Shown here piece after piece: positions 1 to 6,751 of a stretch of 9,724 bases of DNA. The translations under genes and the position numbers were made by a program. The stretch is taken from positions 1 to 9,724 of the forward strand of contig UREH01000089.1 in the NCBI GenBank assembly GCA_900546835.1, given 5' to 3'. Source of the stretch: an uncultured Porphyromonadaceae bacterium. GTDB lineage: Bacteria > Bacteroidota > Bacteroidia > Bacteroidales > Muribaculaceae. Position 1 is the first letter of the stretch. Every line of letters starts with the position of its first letter. The notes beneath the pieces were generated by a model that was not told the DNA's origin, searched no databases, and was given only the letters and a program-made list of their open reading frames with translations.

Positions 1-32
1 CGTCGGCAGCGTCAGATGTGTATAAGAGACAG
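1..32 (+). other. Nextera (Tn5) sequencing adapter, non-genomic
   Basis: Bases 1-32 match the Illumina Nextera read-1 transposase adapter minus its first T. Bases 14-32 are the 19-bp Tn5 mosaic end (AGATGTGTATAAGAGACAG). This is library DNA left at a contig end. An ATG at base 16 inside it produces a spurious N-terminus (MCIRDS) fused in frame to the first gene. Genomic sequence starts at base 33. Confidence 0.97.
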
Positions 33-33
33 C

Positions 34-744
34 GAGGCCGTGGAGGCCGGACGCGAAATCGACAAGGTTTTCGTAGCCAACACCCTGCAGGGCGACCTTG
101 CCCGCGAACTTATGAGTGTGCTCAAGGCCAATAAAATCCTCCTCCAGAAAGTGCCGATTGAGAAAATCAACCGGCTTACGCGCCGCAACCACCAGGGTGT
201 GGTGGCTATGCTGTCGGCCGTGAGCTACGCGCGACTTGACACTGTGGTGCCGTCGCTTTTCGAGGAAGGACGTGTGCCGCTCATAGTGGTGCTCGACGGA
301 ATAACCGACGTACGCAACTTCGGCGCGATAGCACGCACCTGCGAGTGTGCCGGCGTCGACGCCATTGTAATCCCGCGCCGTGGAGGCGTAAGCGTAGGCG
401 CCGACGCCATGAAGACATCGGCAGGAGCGCTGAGCTATCTGCCCGTGTGCCGTGAAGGTAGCACCGTCAACTCTGTTAAATATCTGCTCGACTGCGGGTT
501 TCGCATCATAGGCGCTACTGAAAAGGGATCGGTCGACTATACTCAGGCAGACTACACCCAGCCTACAGCCATTGTAATGGGCGCCGAGGATGTTGGAATT
601 TCTCCCGACGTGTTGCGTCTGGCCACCACACGCGTTGCCATCCCGCAACTGGGCCATGTGTCCTCACTCAACGTGTCGGTTGCCGCCGGAGTGATAATAT
701 ACCGGGCAGTCAGCCAACGCATGGCAGCCGGGCGCATACGCTGA
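34..744 (+). CDS. rlmB: 23S rRNA (guanosine-2'-O)-methyltransferase, RlmB/TrmH (SpoU) family, 5'-truncated
   Basis: SpoU/TrmH (SPOUT) methyltransferase. In the RlmB branch the enzyme methylates the ribose 2'-OH of a 23S rRNA guanosine using S-adenosylmethionine. The first residues (EAVEAGREIDKVFVAN) belong to the N-terminal substrate-binding domain that precedes the catalytic domain. The catalytic domain shows all three family motifs: motif 1 with NFGAIART (Asn at 316-318, Arg at 334-336), motif 2 IVMGAEDVG (574-600), and motif 3 IPQLGHVSSLNVSVAAG (640-690), which forms the SAM-binding trefoil knot. About 236 genuine residues remain against roughly 250 in the family, so about 15 N-terminal residues are missing because the contig starts inside the gene. 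The ATG at base 16 is adapter sequence and not the real start. yaaA follows after 23 bases on the same strand, so co-transcription is likely. The exact target (RlmB or another TrmH member) cannot be fixed from sequence alone. Confidence 0.93.
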   Translation, partial: EAVEAGREIDKVFVANTLQGDLARELMSVLKANKILLQKVPIEKINRLTRRNHQGVVAMLSAVSYARLDTVVPSLFEEGRVPLIVVLDGITDVRNFGAIARTCECAGVDAIVIPRRGGVSVGADAMKTSAGALSYLPVCREGSTVNSVKYLLDCGFRIIGATEKGSVDYTQADYTQPTAIVMGAEDVGISPDVLRLATTRVAIPQLGHVSSLNVSVAAGVIIYRAVSQRMAAGRIR

Positions 745-767
745 CTCATTCAAGATAAGACCACTCT

Positions 768-1562
768 ATGATTGTGCTGATTGCAGAATCGAAATCCATG
801 TCGGCAAAGCAGGTTGCCGTAACGCCGGAATCGCCCTGCTACAGCCCCAGGGTGGGAGAAGGTGGGTTTCCGTGCTACGAATTCGAAGCGGACGCAATTA
901 TGGCCGGGTTGCGCGGACTTACGGCGTCAGAACTGTCAGACCGCCTCAAGGTAGGGCCGAAATCTACCGCAGCAATGGTGAAGATGGTTTATGATTTTCC
1001 CGACAAAAGCCACGGCTACCGCGCCATCGATGCATTCGCAGGCGTAGTATTCAAGGCCCTCGACGCTGCCTCACTTTCGCCTGAGGCCATGGAGCGGACA
1101 CGCAGAGGTCTGCGCATAGTATCGTCGGCCTACGGATGGCTCACTCCCGACAACATCATCAAACCTTACCGCCTTGACTATTCCGACCGCGTCGCTCCCG
1201 ACGGAAGGGCTCTCAGCGCATTCTGGCGTAGTCGCCTTACGGTTTCACTTGTAAATCTGGTTAAAACTTCCGGATGTCGCGAGATATTGAATCTTCTTCC
1301 GGCCGACGCATCGAAGTGCATCGACTGGAAGGCAGTGAAGGCCTTTGCGTCGGTTTATGTGGCAAATTTCCAACAGGAAGGGGCAAATGGGCTTTCTACT
1401 CCCGGGAGCGGACGCCTCAAAACACTCCGAGGACTTCTCCTGCGCCATATTCTTGAAACCGGCATATCGTCGGGCGATATGCTACGCTCACTTGATACGG
1501 ATTTCTGCTATTATGATACCGATGCCCCTTATCCGGGCCATCTGCAGCTTATCACCGACTGA
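768..1562 (+). CDS. yaaA: Peroxide stress protein YaaA (DUF328/UPF0246)
   Basis: 264-residue YaaA-family protein, close to the usual ~255-260. In E. coli, YaaA belongs to the OxyR response and limits free intracellular iron during hydrogen peroxide stress; its biochemistry is not fully settled. Family landmarks are the N-terminal strand MIVLIAESKSM (E. coli MLILISPAKTL), FAGVVFKALDA near residue 90, the highly conserved block RIVSSAYGWLTPDNIIKPYRLDY near 116-138, the FW after it, and an acidic C-terminal tail ending FCYYDTDAPYPGHLQL. The ATG at 768 is chosen because the first strand aligns directly with the family N-terminus. No Shine-Dalgarno sequence precedes it, as expected for Bacteroidota. 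The gene lies 23 bases after the methyltransferase and is followed at 1613 by a strong terminator. No signal peptide or membrane segment is seen, so it is cytoplasmic. The iron/peroxide role is inferred by homology. Confidence 0.93.
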   Translation: MIVLIAESKSMSAKQVAVTPESPCYSPRVGEGGFPCYEFEADAIMAGLRGLTASELSDRLKVGPKSTAAMVKMVYDFPDKSHGYRAIDAFAGVVFKALDAASLSPEAMERTRRGLRIVSSAYGWLTPDNIIKPYRLDYSDRVAPDGRALSAFWRSRLTVSLVNLVKTSGCREILNLLPADASKCIDWKAVKAFASVYVANFQQEGANGLSTPGSGRLKTLRGLLLRHILETGISSGDMLRSLDTDFCYYDTDAPYPGHLQLITD

Positions 1563-1612
1563 AAAGACTTTACACAAATACCCACAGCACCTATCTCATT
1601 GAATATAAAAAA

Positions 1613-1658
1613 GGCGGTGTGTCAAAATTCCATAATTTGACACATCGCCCTATTTTTT
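1613..1658 (+). terminator. Strong intrinsic terminator after yaaA, probably bidirectional
   Basis: Arms 1613-1626 (GGCGGTGTGTCAAA) and 1636-1649 (TTTGACACATCGCC) pair over 14 bp with one G-U wobble and a 9-base loop. Six T's follow at 1653-1658, ending the rlmB-yaaA transcript. Six A's at 1607-1612 lie on the other side and become a T-run on the - strand, so the same hairpin can also stop proS transcription from the right. Confidence 0.85.
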
Positions 1659-1670
1659 ACCCGAATGGTG

Positions 1671-1796
1671 AGGGCGCTGTCAGAATGGTCCAGATGGTAG
1701 GAGCTTGAGGGTGAGGGCGAAGGGAGTTGACTAAGGTCAATGACCGAACCCGAACCCCTCAGGCGACGACCCAGATGGGCTATTATGACACGCCCT
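1671..1796. repeat. Long imperfect nested inverted repeat (MITE-like relic or structured RNA)
   Basis: Bases 1671-1697 and 1770-1796 are imperfect terminal inverted repeats. AGGGCGCTGTCA pairs with TGACACGCCCT with one bulged C, and the pairing continues through AAT..GG/CC..ATT and on to 1697/1771. Inside, 1704-1711 pairs with 1756-1763 over 8 bp. At the tip TTGAC (1727-1731) pairs with GTCAA (1736-1740) around a TAAG loop. The element therefore folds as one long hairpin on either strand. No reading frame of note is present. The end motif GTGTCA-n-AAT resembles the arms of the adjacent terminator at 1613-1649. It could be a degraded miniature transposable element or a structured 3'-UTR between convergent genes. 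No target-site duplication is visible. Confidence 0.6.
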
Positions 1797-1841
1797 CTTT
1801 TGCTTTTGAGAGAAGTCTGAGGATAGAATTGTATCTAATCA

Positions 1842-3323
1842 TCAATAGTTGCGGGCGAAAATCACACGCTGGGCCGACGGGCGGCCGGTAACCATGCATT
1901 TGCCGGGAGTCTTGTCGCCATCGAGGGGAATACAGCGGATGGTTGCCTTTGTCTCGGCCTTCACTTTCTCCTCGGTCTCTGGTGTACCGTCCCAGTGGGC
2001 AAGGATGAAGCCACCCTTCTCGATTTCGACCTTGAACTCGTCGTAGGTCTCCACAGTGCGGGTCATCTTCTCGCGGTGTGCAAGCGCCTTGGCGTAGATG
2101 TTGGTCTGAATCTCCTCGAGCAGGTCCTTGCAGTATTTGGCGATACCTTCGAGCGGAGCCACATGCTTCTCGAGCGTGTCGCGACGCATTACCTCAACAG
2201 TGCCGTTCTCGATATCGCGGGCACCGATGGCCAGGCGTACAGGGACGCCCTTGAGCTCGTAGTCGGCGAACTTGAAGCCGGGACGCTTATTCTCGGCGTC
2301 GTCGTATTTCACGCTTACATCCATACCGCGGAGTTCGTTGACGATTGGCTCGACCACACGGCTGATTTCGGGAAGTTGCTCGGCGTTCTTGTAGATGGGC
2401 ACGATTACAACTTGGATGGGAGCGAGATGCGGAGGGAGCACCAGACCGTTGTCGTCGGAGTGTGTCATGATTAGGGCCCCCATAAGGCGTGTGGAAACGC
2501 CCCAGGAGTTAGCCCATACATATTCAGGTTTGTTGTCCTTATTGACGAAAGTTACGTCGAATGCCTTGGCAAAATTCTGGCCGAGGTTGTGGGATGTACC
2601 CGACTGAAGAGCCTTACCGTCCTGCATCATGGCTTCGATTGTGTATGTGTTGAGGGCACCGGCGAAGCGCTCGTTGGCACTCTTCACACCCTTGATCACA
2701 GGCATTGCCATATATTTCTCGGCGAATTCGGCGTAGAGATCAATCATCTGCACCGTACGTGCCTCCGACTCTTCAGCTGTGGCATGAGCGCAATGGCCCT
2801 CCTGCCAGAGGAATTCGGCGGTGCGGAGGAACATTCGGGTACGCATTTCCCAGCGCATCACGTTGGCCCACTGATTGCATAGCACAGGAAGGTCGCGGTA
2901 GGAATGAATCCAGTTCTTGTAGGTACCCCAGATTATAGTCTCGGATGTGGGGCGGATTATAAGTTCCTCCTCGAGGCGAGCCTCCGGGTCGACGATTACA
3001 CCTGTGCCATTAGGATCGTTCTTGAGGCGGTAGTGGGTAACGACGGCACATTCCTTGGCAAAACCTTCCACGTGCTCGGCCTCGCGGCAGAGATACGATT
3101 TGGGAATAAGCAGAGGGAAGTAGGCGTTCTGGACGCCTGTTTTCTTGAACATTTCGTCGAGGGTGTGCTGCATCTTCTCCCATATGGCGTAGCCATAGGG
3201 TTTGATGACCATGCAGCCACGCACAGCCGACTGCTCGGCCAGATCGGCTTTCACTACGAGGTCGTTATACCATTGGGAGTAGTTTTCACTACGTTTCGTA
3301 AGGTCTTTAAGTTCCTTTGCCAT
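1842..3323 (-). CDS. proS: Prolyl-tRNA synthetase, archaeal/eukaryotic-type
   Basis: Class II aminoacyl-tRNA synthetase that charges tRNA-Pro with proline in the cytoplasm. The 493-residue length and lack of an inserted editing domain identify the archaeal/eukaryotic-like ProRS type, common in Bacteroidota and unlike the ~570-residue E. coli form. Motif 1 lies near residues 36-74 (ending FPLLIP), the proline-recognition RPTSETI at 124-130, motif 2 near 157-182 ([20 protein letters not shown]), the SGTSH loop at 241-245 and motif 3 near 272-290 ([15 protein letters not shown]). An anticodon-binding domain spans about 302-405. The C-terminal domain (about 410-493) ends in the family's typical terminal Tyr. 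The zinc-site cysteines of that domain are mostly absent: only C464 and C476 remain. The ATG at 3323 gives the normal [21 protein letters not shown]-terminus. A Bacteroidota promoter lies about 45-75 bases upstream. The gene converges on yaaA and probably ends at the hairpin at 1613-1649. Confidence 0.97.
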   Translation of the reverse strand: MAKELKDLTKRSENYSQWYNDLVVKADLAEQSAVRGCMVIKPYGYAIWEKMQHTLDEMFKKTGVQNAYFPLLIPKSYLCREAEHVEGFAKECAVVTHYRLKNDPNGTGVIVDPEARLEEELIIRPTSETIIWGTYKNWIHSYRDLPVLCNQWANVMRWEMRTRMFLRTAEFLWQEGHCAHATAEESEARTVQMIDLYAEFAEKYMAMPVIKGVKSANERFAGALNTYTIEAMMQDGKALQSGTSHNLGQNFAKAFDVTFVNKDNKPEYVWANSWGVSTRLMGALIMTHSDDNGLVLPPHLAPIQVVIVPIYKNAEQLPEISRVVEPIVNELRGMDVSVKYDDAENKRPGFKFADYELKGVPVRLAIGARDIENGTVEVMRRDTLEKHVAPLEGIAKYCKDLLEEIQTNIYAKALAHREKMTRTVETYDEFKVEIEKGGFILAHWDGTPETEEKVKAETKATIRCIPLDGDKTPGKCMVTGRPSAQRVIFARNY

Positions 3324-3367
3324 TGCAAGATGGGATTGAAAAGTCGGAATTTGTGTATTTCAGAGTG

Positions 3368-3399
3368 CAAAAATACGCAAAATACGAGAACCAGCCAAA
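3368..3399 (-). promoter_or_regulatory. Bacteroidota-type promoter for proS
   Basis: Read on the - strand, TATTTTTG (3375-3368) matches the -7 consensus TAnnTTTG. A TTTG (3399-3396) lies 20 bases upstream, matching the -33 box at the spacing known for the Bacteroidota primary sigma factor. Transcription would start near 3361, leaving a leader of about 38 bases before the ATG at 3323. No start-site data support it. Confidence 0.6.
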
Positions 3400-3488
3400 A
3401 AAAGCCTCCATGCCGCAACCGCTTCTACACCCCGGCGGCCTAATTGGCCGAACGATCGAAGTGCGAAAGGAATCACTCCTCCCAAGCT

Positions 3489-3558
3489 TCAGGATTTTTC
3501 CCAATTTTTCGAGATTAATCGGGATTTAACTCGATTTACCCCGAGGGAATCCGATTAT
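3489..3558. repeat. Degenerate 10-bp tandem repeat array between xylB and proS
   Basis: On the + strand successive 10-base blocks read TCAGGATTTT (3489), TCCCAATTTT (3499), TCGAGATTAA (3509), TCGGGATTTA (3519), ACTCGATTTA (3529), CCCCGAGGGA (3539) and ATCCGATTAT (3549). GC-rich and AT-rich half-units alternate in register with one DNA helical turn. The array sits just 3' of xylB and just overlaps its stop codon. Similar arrays occur at 6668 and 6952 in the same orientation. Confidence 0.6.
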
Positions 3559-5036
3559 TGGGTTTGGACAAGGCGTGAGCGCCAGAAAGCGTAGGCGTCG
3601 AGATAGGGAGTGCGGTCAGCAGCAGGGGCTACGCGGCCGAGCTGGTGGAGGTTGGCGAAGGCTTCGGAGGTGGAAGCGTAAATGCCGGCGCCCACCCCGG
3701 CTCCGAGGGCAGCCCCCACGGCTCCATCGGTCTCGTAAAGCTGGATGGTAGCTCCCGAGGTGGAGGCAAGCGTATCGCGGAATACCGGACTGAGGAAAAG
3801 ATTGGCATGTGCGGCATGAATACGGTCTACCTTCAGACCCATCTCCTCCATAATTTCCATGCCGTAGACGAAGGCGAAAGCTATCCCCTCCTGAGAGGCA
3901 CGCAACAGGTGGTTGCGACCATGGCGAGTGAACTCAAGGCCACAGACCGAGGCGCCGGGGGTGCGGTTATCCAGCAGGCGCTCGGCGCCGTTGCCAAAGG
4001 GGAGGATGCTTAGACCGTCGGAGCCTACGGGCACCGTCGCGGCCAGGCCGTTGAGGTCCTCGTAGCTGAGTTCTGGCAGCGCCACATTGCGCTTCATCCA
4101 GGAATTAAGGATGCCGCAACCGTTGATGCAGGCAAGGATGCCCAGACGCGGGGCCGCAGAGGTATGGTTTACATGAACGAATGTGTTGACACGCGACTTC
4201 GGATCTGGCTTGACGCTGTCTGTCACGCCGTAGATCACTCCGCTCGTACCTCCAGTCGAGGCGATTTCGCCTGGATTGAACACGTTGAGCGAGAGCGCGT
4301 TGTTGGGTTGATCGCCGGCGCGGTAGCTTACGGGTGTCCCCTGACGGAGTCCCAGTTCGAGAGCCGCTTCGGCTGTCAGGTGGCCCTGATCGGAGAAAGT
4401 GGAACGTACCTCGCCGAAGAGGGCCGGCGAGAAGTCGAAGTAGTCCATCAGCATCACGGAGGGAGCGTTGTCGCGGAAATCCCATAAAATCTGTTCTGAG
4501 AGTCCTTCGGGAGTAGTTACTACCTCGCCGGTGAGACGCATTGCAATATATTCGCCGGGAAGCATTACCTTATATATACGGGCGAAGAGTTCCGGTTCGT
4601 TGCGTTTCACCCATGCCAGCTTAGCGGCAGTGAAGTTCCCTGGAGAATTGAGAAGATGACTCATGATTCGGTCTGGCCCAAGCCTCTCGAAAGCCTCCTC
4701 GCCGATGGACACGGCACGGGAGTCGCACCAGATGATGGCGTCGCGCAGGGGACATCCTTTGGTATCAACGACCACGAGTCCGTGCATCTGATAGCTAATC
4801 CCGATAGCACGGATGTCGGATGCGTCAACTCCCGAGTCGAGAAGCACCCGGGCTGTACCATCCTTGAGATACCTCCACCAGGAGTCGGGATTCTGTTCGG
4901 CCCACCCGGGGCGCACGGCCTTGATGGGGGCTTCTTTCTCAGGGAAGAAGCAAGATGCCACGCAGCGTCCGGTGGTCGCATCCACGAGAGCGGTCTTCAC
5001 CGACGAGCTGCCAATATCATATCCGAGAAGGTACAT
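3555..5036 (-). CDS. xylB: FGGY-family carbohydrate kinase, xylulokinase
   Basis: 493-residue FGGY kinase, the normal length. Xylulokinase phosphorylates D-xylulose with ATP to xylulose 5-phosphate, feeding xylose into the pentose phosphate pathway. The N-terminal actin-like domain starts with the phosphate loop GYDIGSSSVKTAL (5-17, D7). The sugar-binding motif SYQMHGLVVVD (81-91) matches the xylulokinase QMHG. A domain-linking region contains AGDQPNNA (240-247) with the expected catalytic base D242. The second domain shows phosphate-binding GGTSGVIY (262-269) and the adenosine-region GAVGAALGAG (438-447). The usual GGG(A/S)KS stretch is replaced by AHANLFLSP (408-416). The ATG at 5036 places the phosphate loop at the normal distance. 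No xylose isomerase or transporter lies beside it: its neighbours are proS and gdhA, each 231-255 bases away, so it appears to be a stand-alone unit. Related FGGY kinases (e.g. for other ketoses) remain possible, but the QMH motif favours xylulose. Confidence 0.87.
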   Translation of the reverse strand: MYLLGYDIGSSSVKTALVDATTGRCVASCFFPEKEAPIKAVRPGWAEQNPDSWWRYLKDGTARVLLDSGVDASDIRAIGISYQMHGLVVVDTKGCPLRDAIIWCDSRAVSIGEEAFERLGPDRIMSHLLNSPGNFTAAKLAWVKRNEPELFARIYKVMLPGEYIAMRLTGEVVTTPEGLSEQILWDFRDNAPSVMLMDYFDFSPALFGEVRSTFSDQGHLTAEAALELGLRQGTPVSYRAGDQPNNALSLNVFNPGEIASTGGTSGVIYGVTDSVKPDPKSRVNTFVHVNHTSAAPRLGILACINGCGILNSWMKRNVALPELSYEDLNGLAATVPVGSDGLSILPFGNGAERLLDNRTPGASVCGLEFTRHGRNHLLRASQEGIAFAFVYGMEIMEEMGLKVDRIHAAHANLFLSPVFRDTLASTSGATIQLYETDGAVGAALGAGVGAGIYASTSEAFANLHQLGRVAPAADRTPYLDAYAFWRSRLVQTQ

Positions 5037-5108
5037 AAGGACTAAATTAGTACATTGAAAATTAAAAGTTTAGGCCCGATAGGAGGTACTGGAGATTATT
5101 CAGATAAA

Positions 5109-5136
5109 TCAGGCCTGACTCAGCCAATAAATTGGC
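5109..5136. promoter_or_regulatory. Cluster of overlapping short palindromes upstream of xylB
   Basis: Three consecutive dyads occur in 28 bases: TCAGGCCTGA (5109-5118, perfect), CTGA-C-TCAG (5115-5123), and GCCAAT-AA-ATTGGC (5123-5136, perfect 6-bp arms). Such a density of palindromes in a 5' region suggests protein-binding sites, but the regulator is unknown and chance cannot be excluded for the shorter ones. Confidence 0.35.
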
Positions 5137-5143
5137 CATTACA

Positions 5144-5176
5144 TACGTATCAACTCCCCTTCTCAATTGATACGTA
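5144..5176. promoter_or_regulatory. Perfect 10-bp inverted repeat, candidate xylB operator
   Basis: TACGTATCAA (5144-5153) and TTGATACGTA (5167-5176) are exact reverse complements separated by 13 bases. There is no T-run directly after either side, so it does not look like a terminator. It lies 108-140 bases upstream of the xylB start, and each arm contains the self-complementary TACGTA. It fits a site for a dimeric regulator of the kinase gene. The regulator is not in the window and the assignment is inference. Confidence 0.45.
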
Positions 5177-5207
5177 CAGATGGTGCATAACGCCCAACAC
5201 AACCATT

Positions 5208-5261
5208 AAAAAGCCGAGGCGACGGCGGCCGATATTTGTTTCGGCCGCACATCGCCTGGCT
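5208..5261 (-). terminator. Intrinsic terminator of gdhA
   Basis: On the - strand a GC-rich hairpin is followed by five T's (complement of 5208-5212). The core pairs GCGGCCGA (5225-5232) with TCGGCCGC (5241-5248) around an 8-base loop. An outer stem pairs AGGCGA (5217-5222) with TCGCCT (5252-5257), and GCC (5213-5215) pairs with GGC (5258-5260). It starts about 30 bases past the gdhA stop and separates gdhA from xylB. Confidence 0.85.
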
Positions 5262-5291
5262 GTAGAAATCCAATATATTTGAAGAGAGGAA

Positions 5292-6629
5292 TCAGATTAC
5301 GCCCTGTTCCATCATGGCGTTGGCCACCTTCATGAAGCCGGCGATATTGGCGCCCTTCATGTAGTTCAGATAGCCGTCCGGCTCCATACCGTAGGCAACG
5401 CACTGCTCGTGGATGGAGGCCATGATCTGGTGGAGTTTGGCATCGACTTCGTCGGCACTCCACTGAAGGTGTTCGGCATCCTGAGTCATCTCAAGGCCAG
5501 AGCAGGCTACGCCGCCGGCGTTCACGGCCTTGCCGGGAGCATAGACGGTGCGCGAATTGATGAAGGTATCGATGGCTTCGGGAGTGCAGCCCATGTTGGA
5601 GACTTCAGCCACGAGTTTCACGCCATTGGCCACGAGCTGAGCGGCGTCGGTGCCTGATACCTCATTCTGGGTGGCGCAGGGAAGTGCGATATCGACTTTC
5701 TGCTCCCAGGGCTTGCGACCGGGATAGAACGTAGCACCGGGGAACTTTTTAGCGTAAGGAGCCACGATGTCGTCACCAGAGGCGCGGAGCTCAAGCATGT
5801 AGTTGATTTTCTCGCCCGACACGCCGTCAGGATCGTAGATATAGCCGTCGGGGCCGGAGATGGTAACGACCTTGGCTCCGAGCTCGTTGGCCTTTATGGT
5901 GGCGCCCCATGCGACGTTGCCGAAACCGGATACAGCCACAGTCTTGCCCTTGATGGAATCGTTGAGGCGTGCGAGCATGTTCTCCACGAAGTAGAGAGCG
6001 CCGAAGCCTGTTGCCTCGGGACGCAGACGCGAGCCGCCGAAGTCGAAGCCCTTGCCGGTGAATGTGCCGGTATGCTCGTCGACGAGTTTCTTATACATTC
6101 CGTACATGTAGCCAACCTCGCGGCCGCCAACACCGATATCGCCCGCGGGCACGTCGCGGTCGGGACCGAGGTTCTTCCACAAGCCAAGGATGAAGGCCTG
6201 GCAGAAGCGCATTATCTCGCGGTCGCTCTTGCCGCGCGGCGAGAAATCGGAGCCGCCTTTGGCACCGCCCATGGGGAGGGTGGTCAGCGCGTTCTTGAAG
6301 GTCTGCTCGAAACCGAGGAATTTAAGGATGGAAAGGTTGACGGAAGCGTGGAAGCGGATGCCACCCTTATACGGGCCTATGGCATTGTTGAACTGAACGC
6401 GGTAGCCGATATTGTTCTGCACCTCGCCGGCATCGTCGATCCAGGTGACGCGGAACGTTACGATGCGGTCGGGCTCTACCATGCGCTCGATGATTTTATT
6501 TTTTTCAAACTCGGGATGACGGTTGTAGACGTCGGCTACGGATAGAAGCACCTCGCGCACAGCCTGCAGATACTCCTTTTCGCCCGGATGCTTTGCCTCC
6601 AGGGCGCTCATGATATTATTAATGTCCAT
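5292..6629 (-). CDS. gdhA: NADP-type glutamate dehydrogenase, hexameric
   Basis: 445-residue GdhA, the usual length of the small hexameric class. It catalyses reversible reductive amination of 2-oxoglutarate by ammonia to glutamate, a main route of ammonia assimilation in Bacteroidales. The N-terminal substrate domain includes GPYKGGIRFH (85-94), PMGGAKGGSDF (119-129) with catalytic Lys124, and PAGDIGVGGREVG (161-173) with catalytic Asp164. The Rossmann domain has the dinucleotide loop SGFGNVA (234-240). The strand after it ends VTISGPDG without the acidic residue typical of NAD-specific enzymes, which favours NADP(H). The ATG at 6629 gives the expected N-terminus (MDINNIMSALEAKHPGEKEYLQAV). 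The gene appears monocistronic, with its own -7 box about 115-122 bases upstream and a terminator downstream. The predicted leader contains a 10-bp repeat array. Cofactor preference is inferred from sequence. Confidence 0.96.
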   Translation of the reverse strand: MDINNIMSALEAKHPGEKEYLQAVREVLLSVADVYNRHPEFEKNKIIERMVEPDRIVTFRVTWIDDAGEVQNNIGYRVQFNNAIGPYKGGIRFHASVNLSILKFLGFEQTFKNALTTLPMGGAKGGSDFSPRGKSDREIMRFCQAFILGLWKNLGPDRDVPAGDIGVGGREVGYMYGMYKKLVDEHTGTFTGKGFDFGGSRLRPEATGFGALYFVENMLARLNDSIKGKTVAVSGFGNVAWGATIKANELGAKVVTISGPDGYIYDPDGVSGEKINYMLELRASGDDIVAPYAKKFPGATFYPGRKPWEQKVDIALPCATQNEVSGTDAAQLVANGVKLVAEVSNMGCTPEAIDTFINSRTVYAPGKAVNAGGVACSGLEMTQDAEHLQWSADEVDAKLHQIMASIHEQCVAYGMEPDGYLNYMKGANIAGFMKVANAMMEQGVI

Positions 6630-6667
6630 AACTCTTAAGGTTTTGGTTGTTTGATTTCCGGCTGTAG

Positions 6668-6723
6668 TCGGGAAAAATCGGGATTAAGCGAGATAAATCT
6701 GGATTAATCGGGAATTAGCCCGG
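6668..6723. repeat. 10-bp tandem repeat array in the gdhA leader
   Basis: Five uninterrupted 10-base units read on the + strand: TCGGGAAAAA (6668), TCGGGATTAA (6678), GCGAGATAAA (6688), TCTGGATTAA (6698) and TCGGGAATTA (6708), followed by GCCCGG. This is the cleanest copy of the motif also seen at 3489 and 6952. If transcription starts just downstream of the -7 box at 6744-6751, the array lies within the gdhA 5' leader. Confidence 0.7.
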
Positions 6724-6743
6724 TGGTTTTGGATGTACGATGG

Positions 6744-6751
6744 CAAATATA
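6744..6751 (-). promoter_or_regulatory. Candidate -7 box of gdhA
   Basis: On the - strand 6751-6744 reads TATATTTG, an exact TAnnTTTG match. No good -33 TTTG occurs at 19-21 bases; the nearest is TTTC (6778-6775) at 23 bases. The predicted start near 6737 would give a leader of about 110 bases. The weak -33 element may mean activator dependence, or the call may be wrong. Confidence 0.45.

Noticed and set aside
16..33. ATG start of a 242-residue protein beginning MCIRDS
   Set aside because: These codons are translated Nextera adapter sequence, not genomic DNA.
1671..1796. tRNA or known riboswitch in the yaaA-proS gap
   Set aside because: No cloverleaf, no T-loop sequence and no recognised aptamer core; only a long imperfect hairpin is visible.
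1995..2474. 159-codon + strand frame opposite proS, and similar long frames opposite gdhA, ygiQ and xylB
   Set aside because: Antisense shadows of clearly identified genes in GC-rich DNA; no family match.
3436..3450. CGGCC-TAATT-GGCCG hairpin as the xylB terminator
   Set aside because: The stem is only 5 bp and no T-run follows on the - strand for more than 30 bases; it is at most a minor structure in the proS upstream region.
5042..5064. TAATTTAG or TAATTTTC (- strand) as the xylB -7 box
   Set aside because: Each deviates from TAnnTTTG and neither has a TTTG at the right distance; the first would leave almost no leader. Not supported enough to call.
5055..5282. 75-codon + strand reading frame between xylB and gdhA
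   Set aside because: It runs through the palindromes and the gdhA terminator hairpin and is antisense to both transcripts; no recognisable protein.
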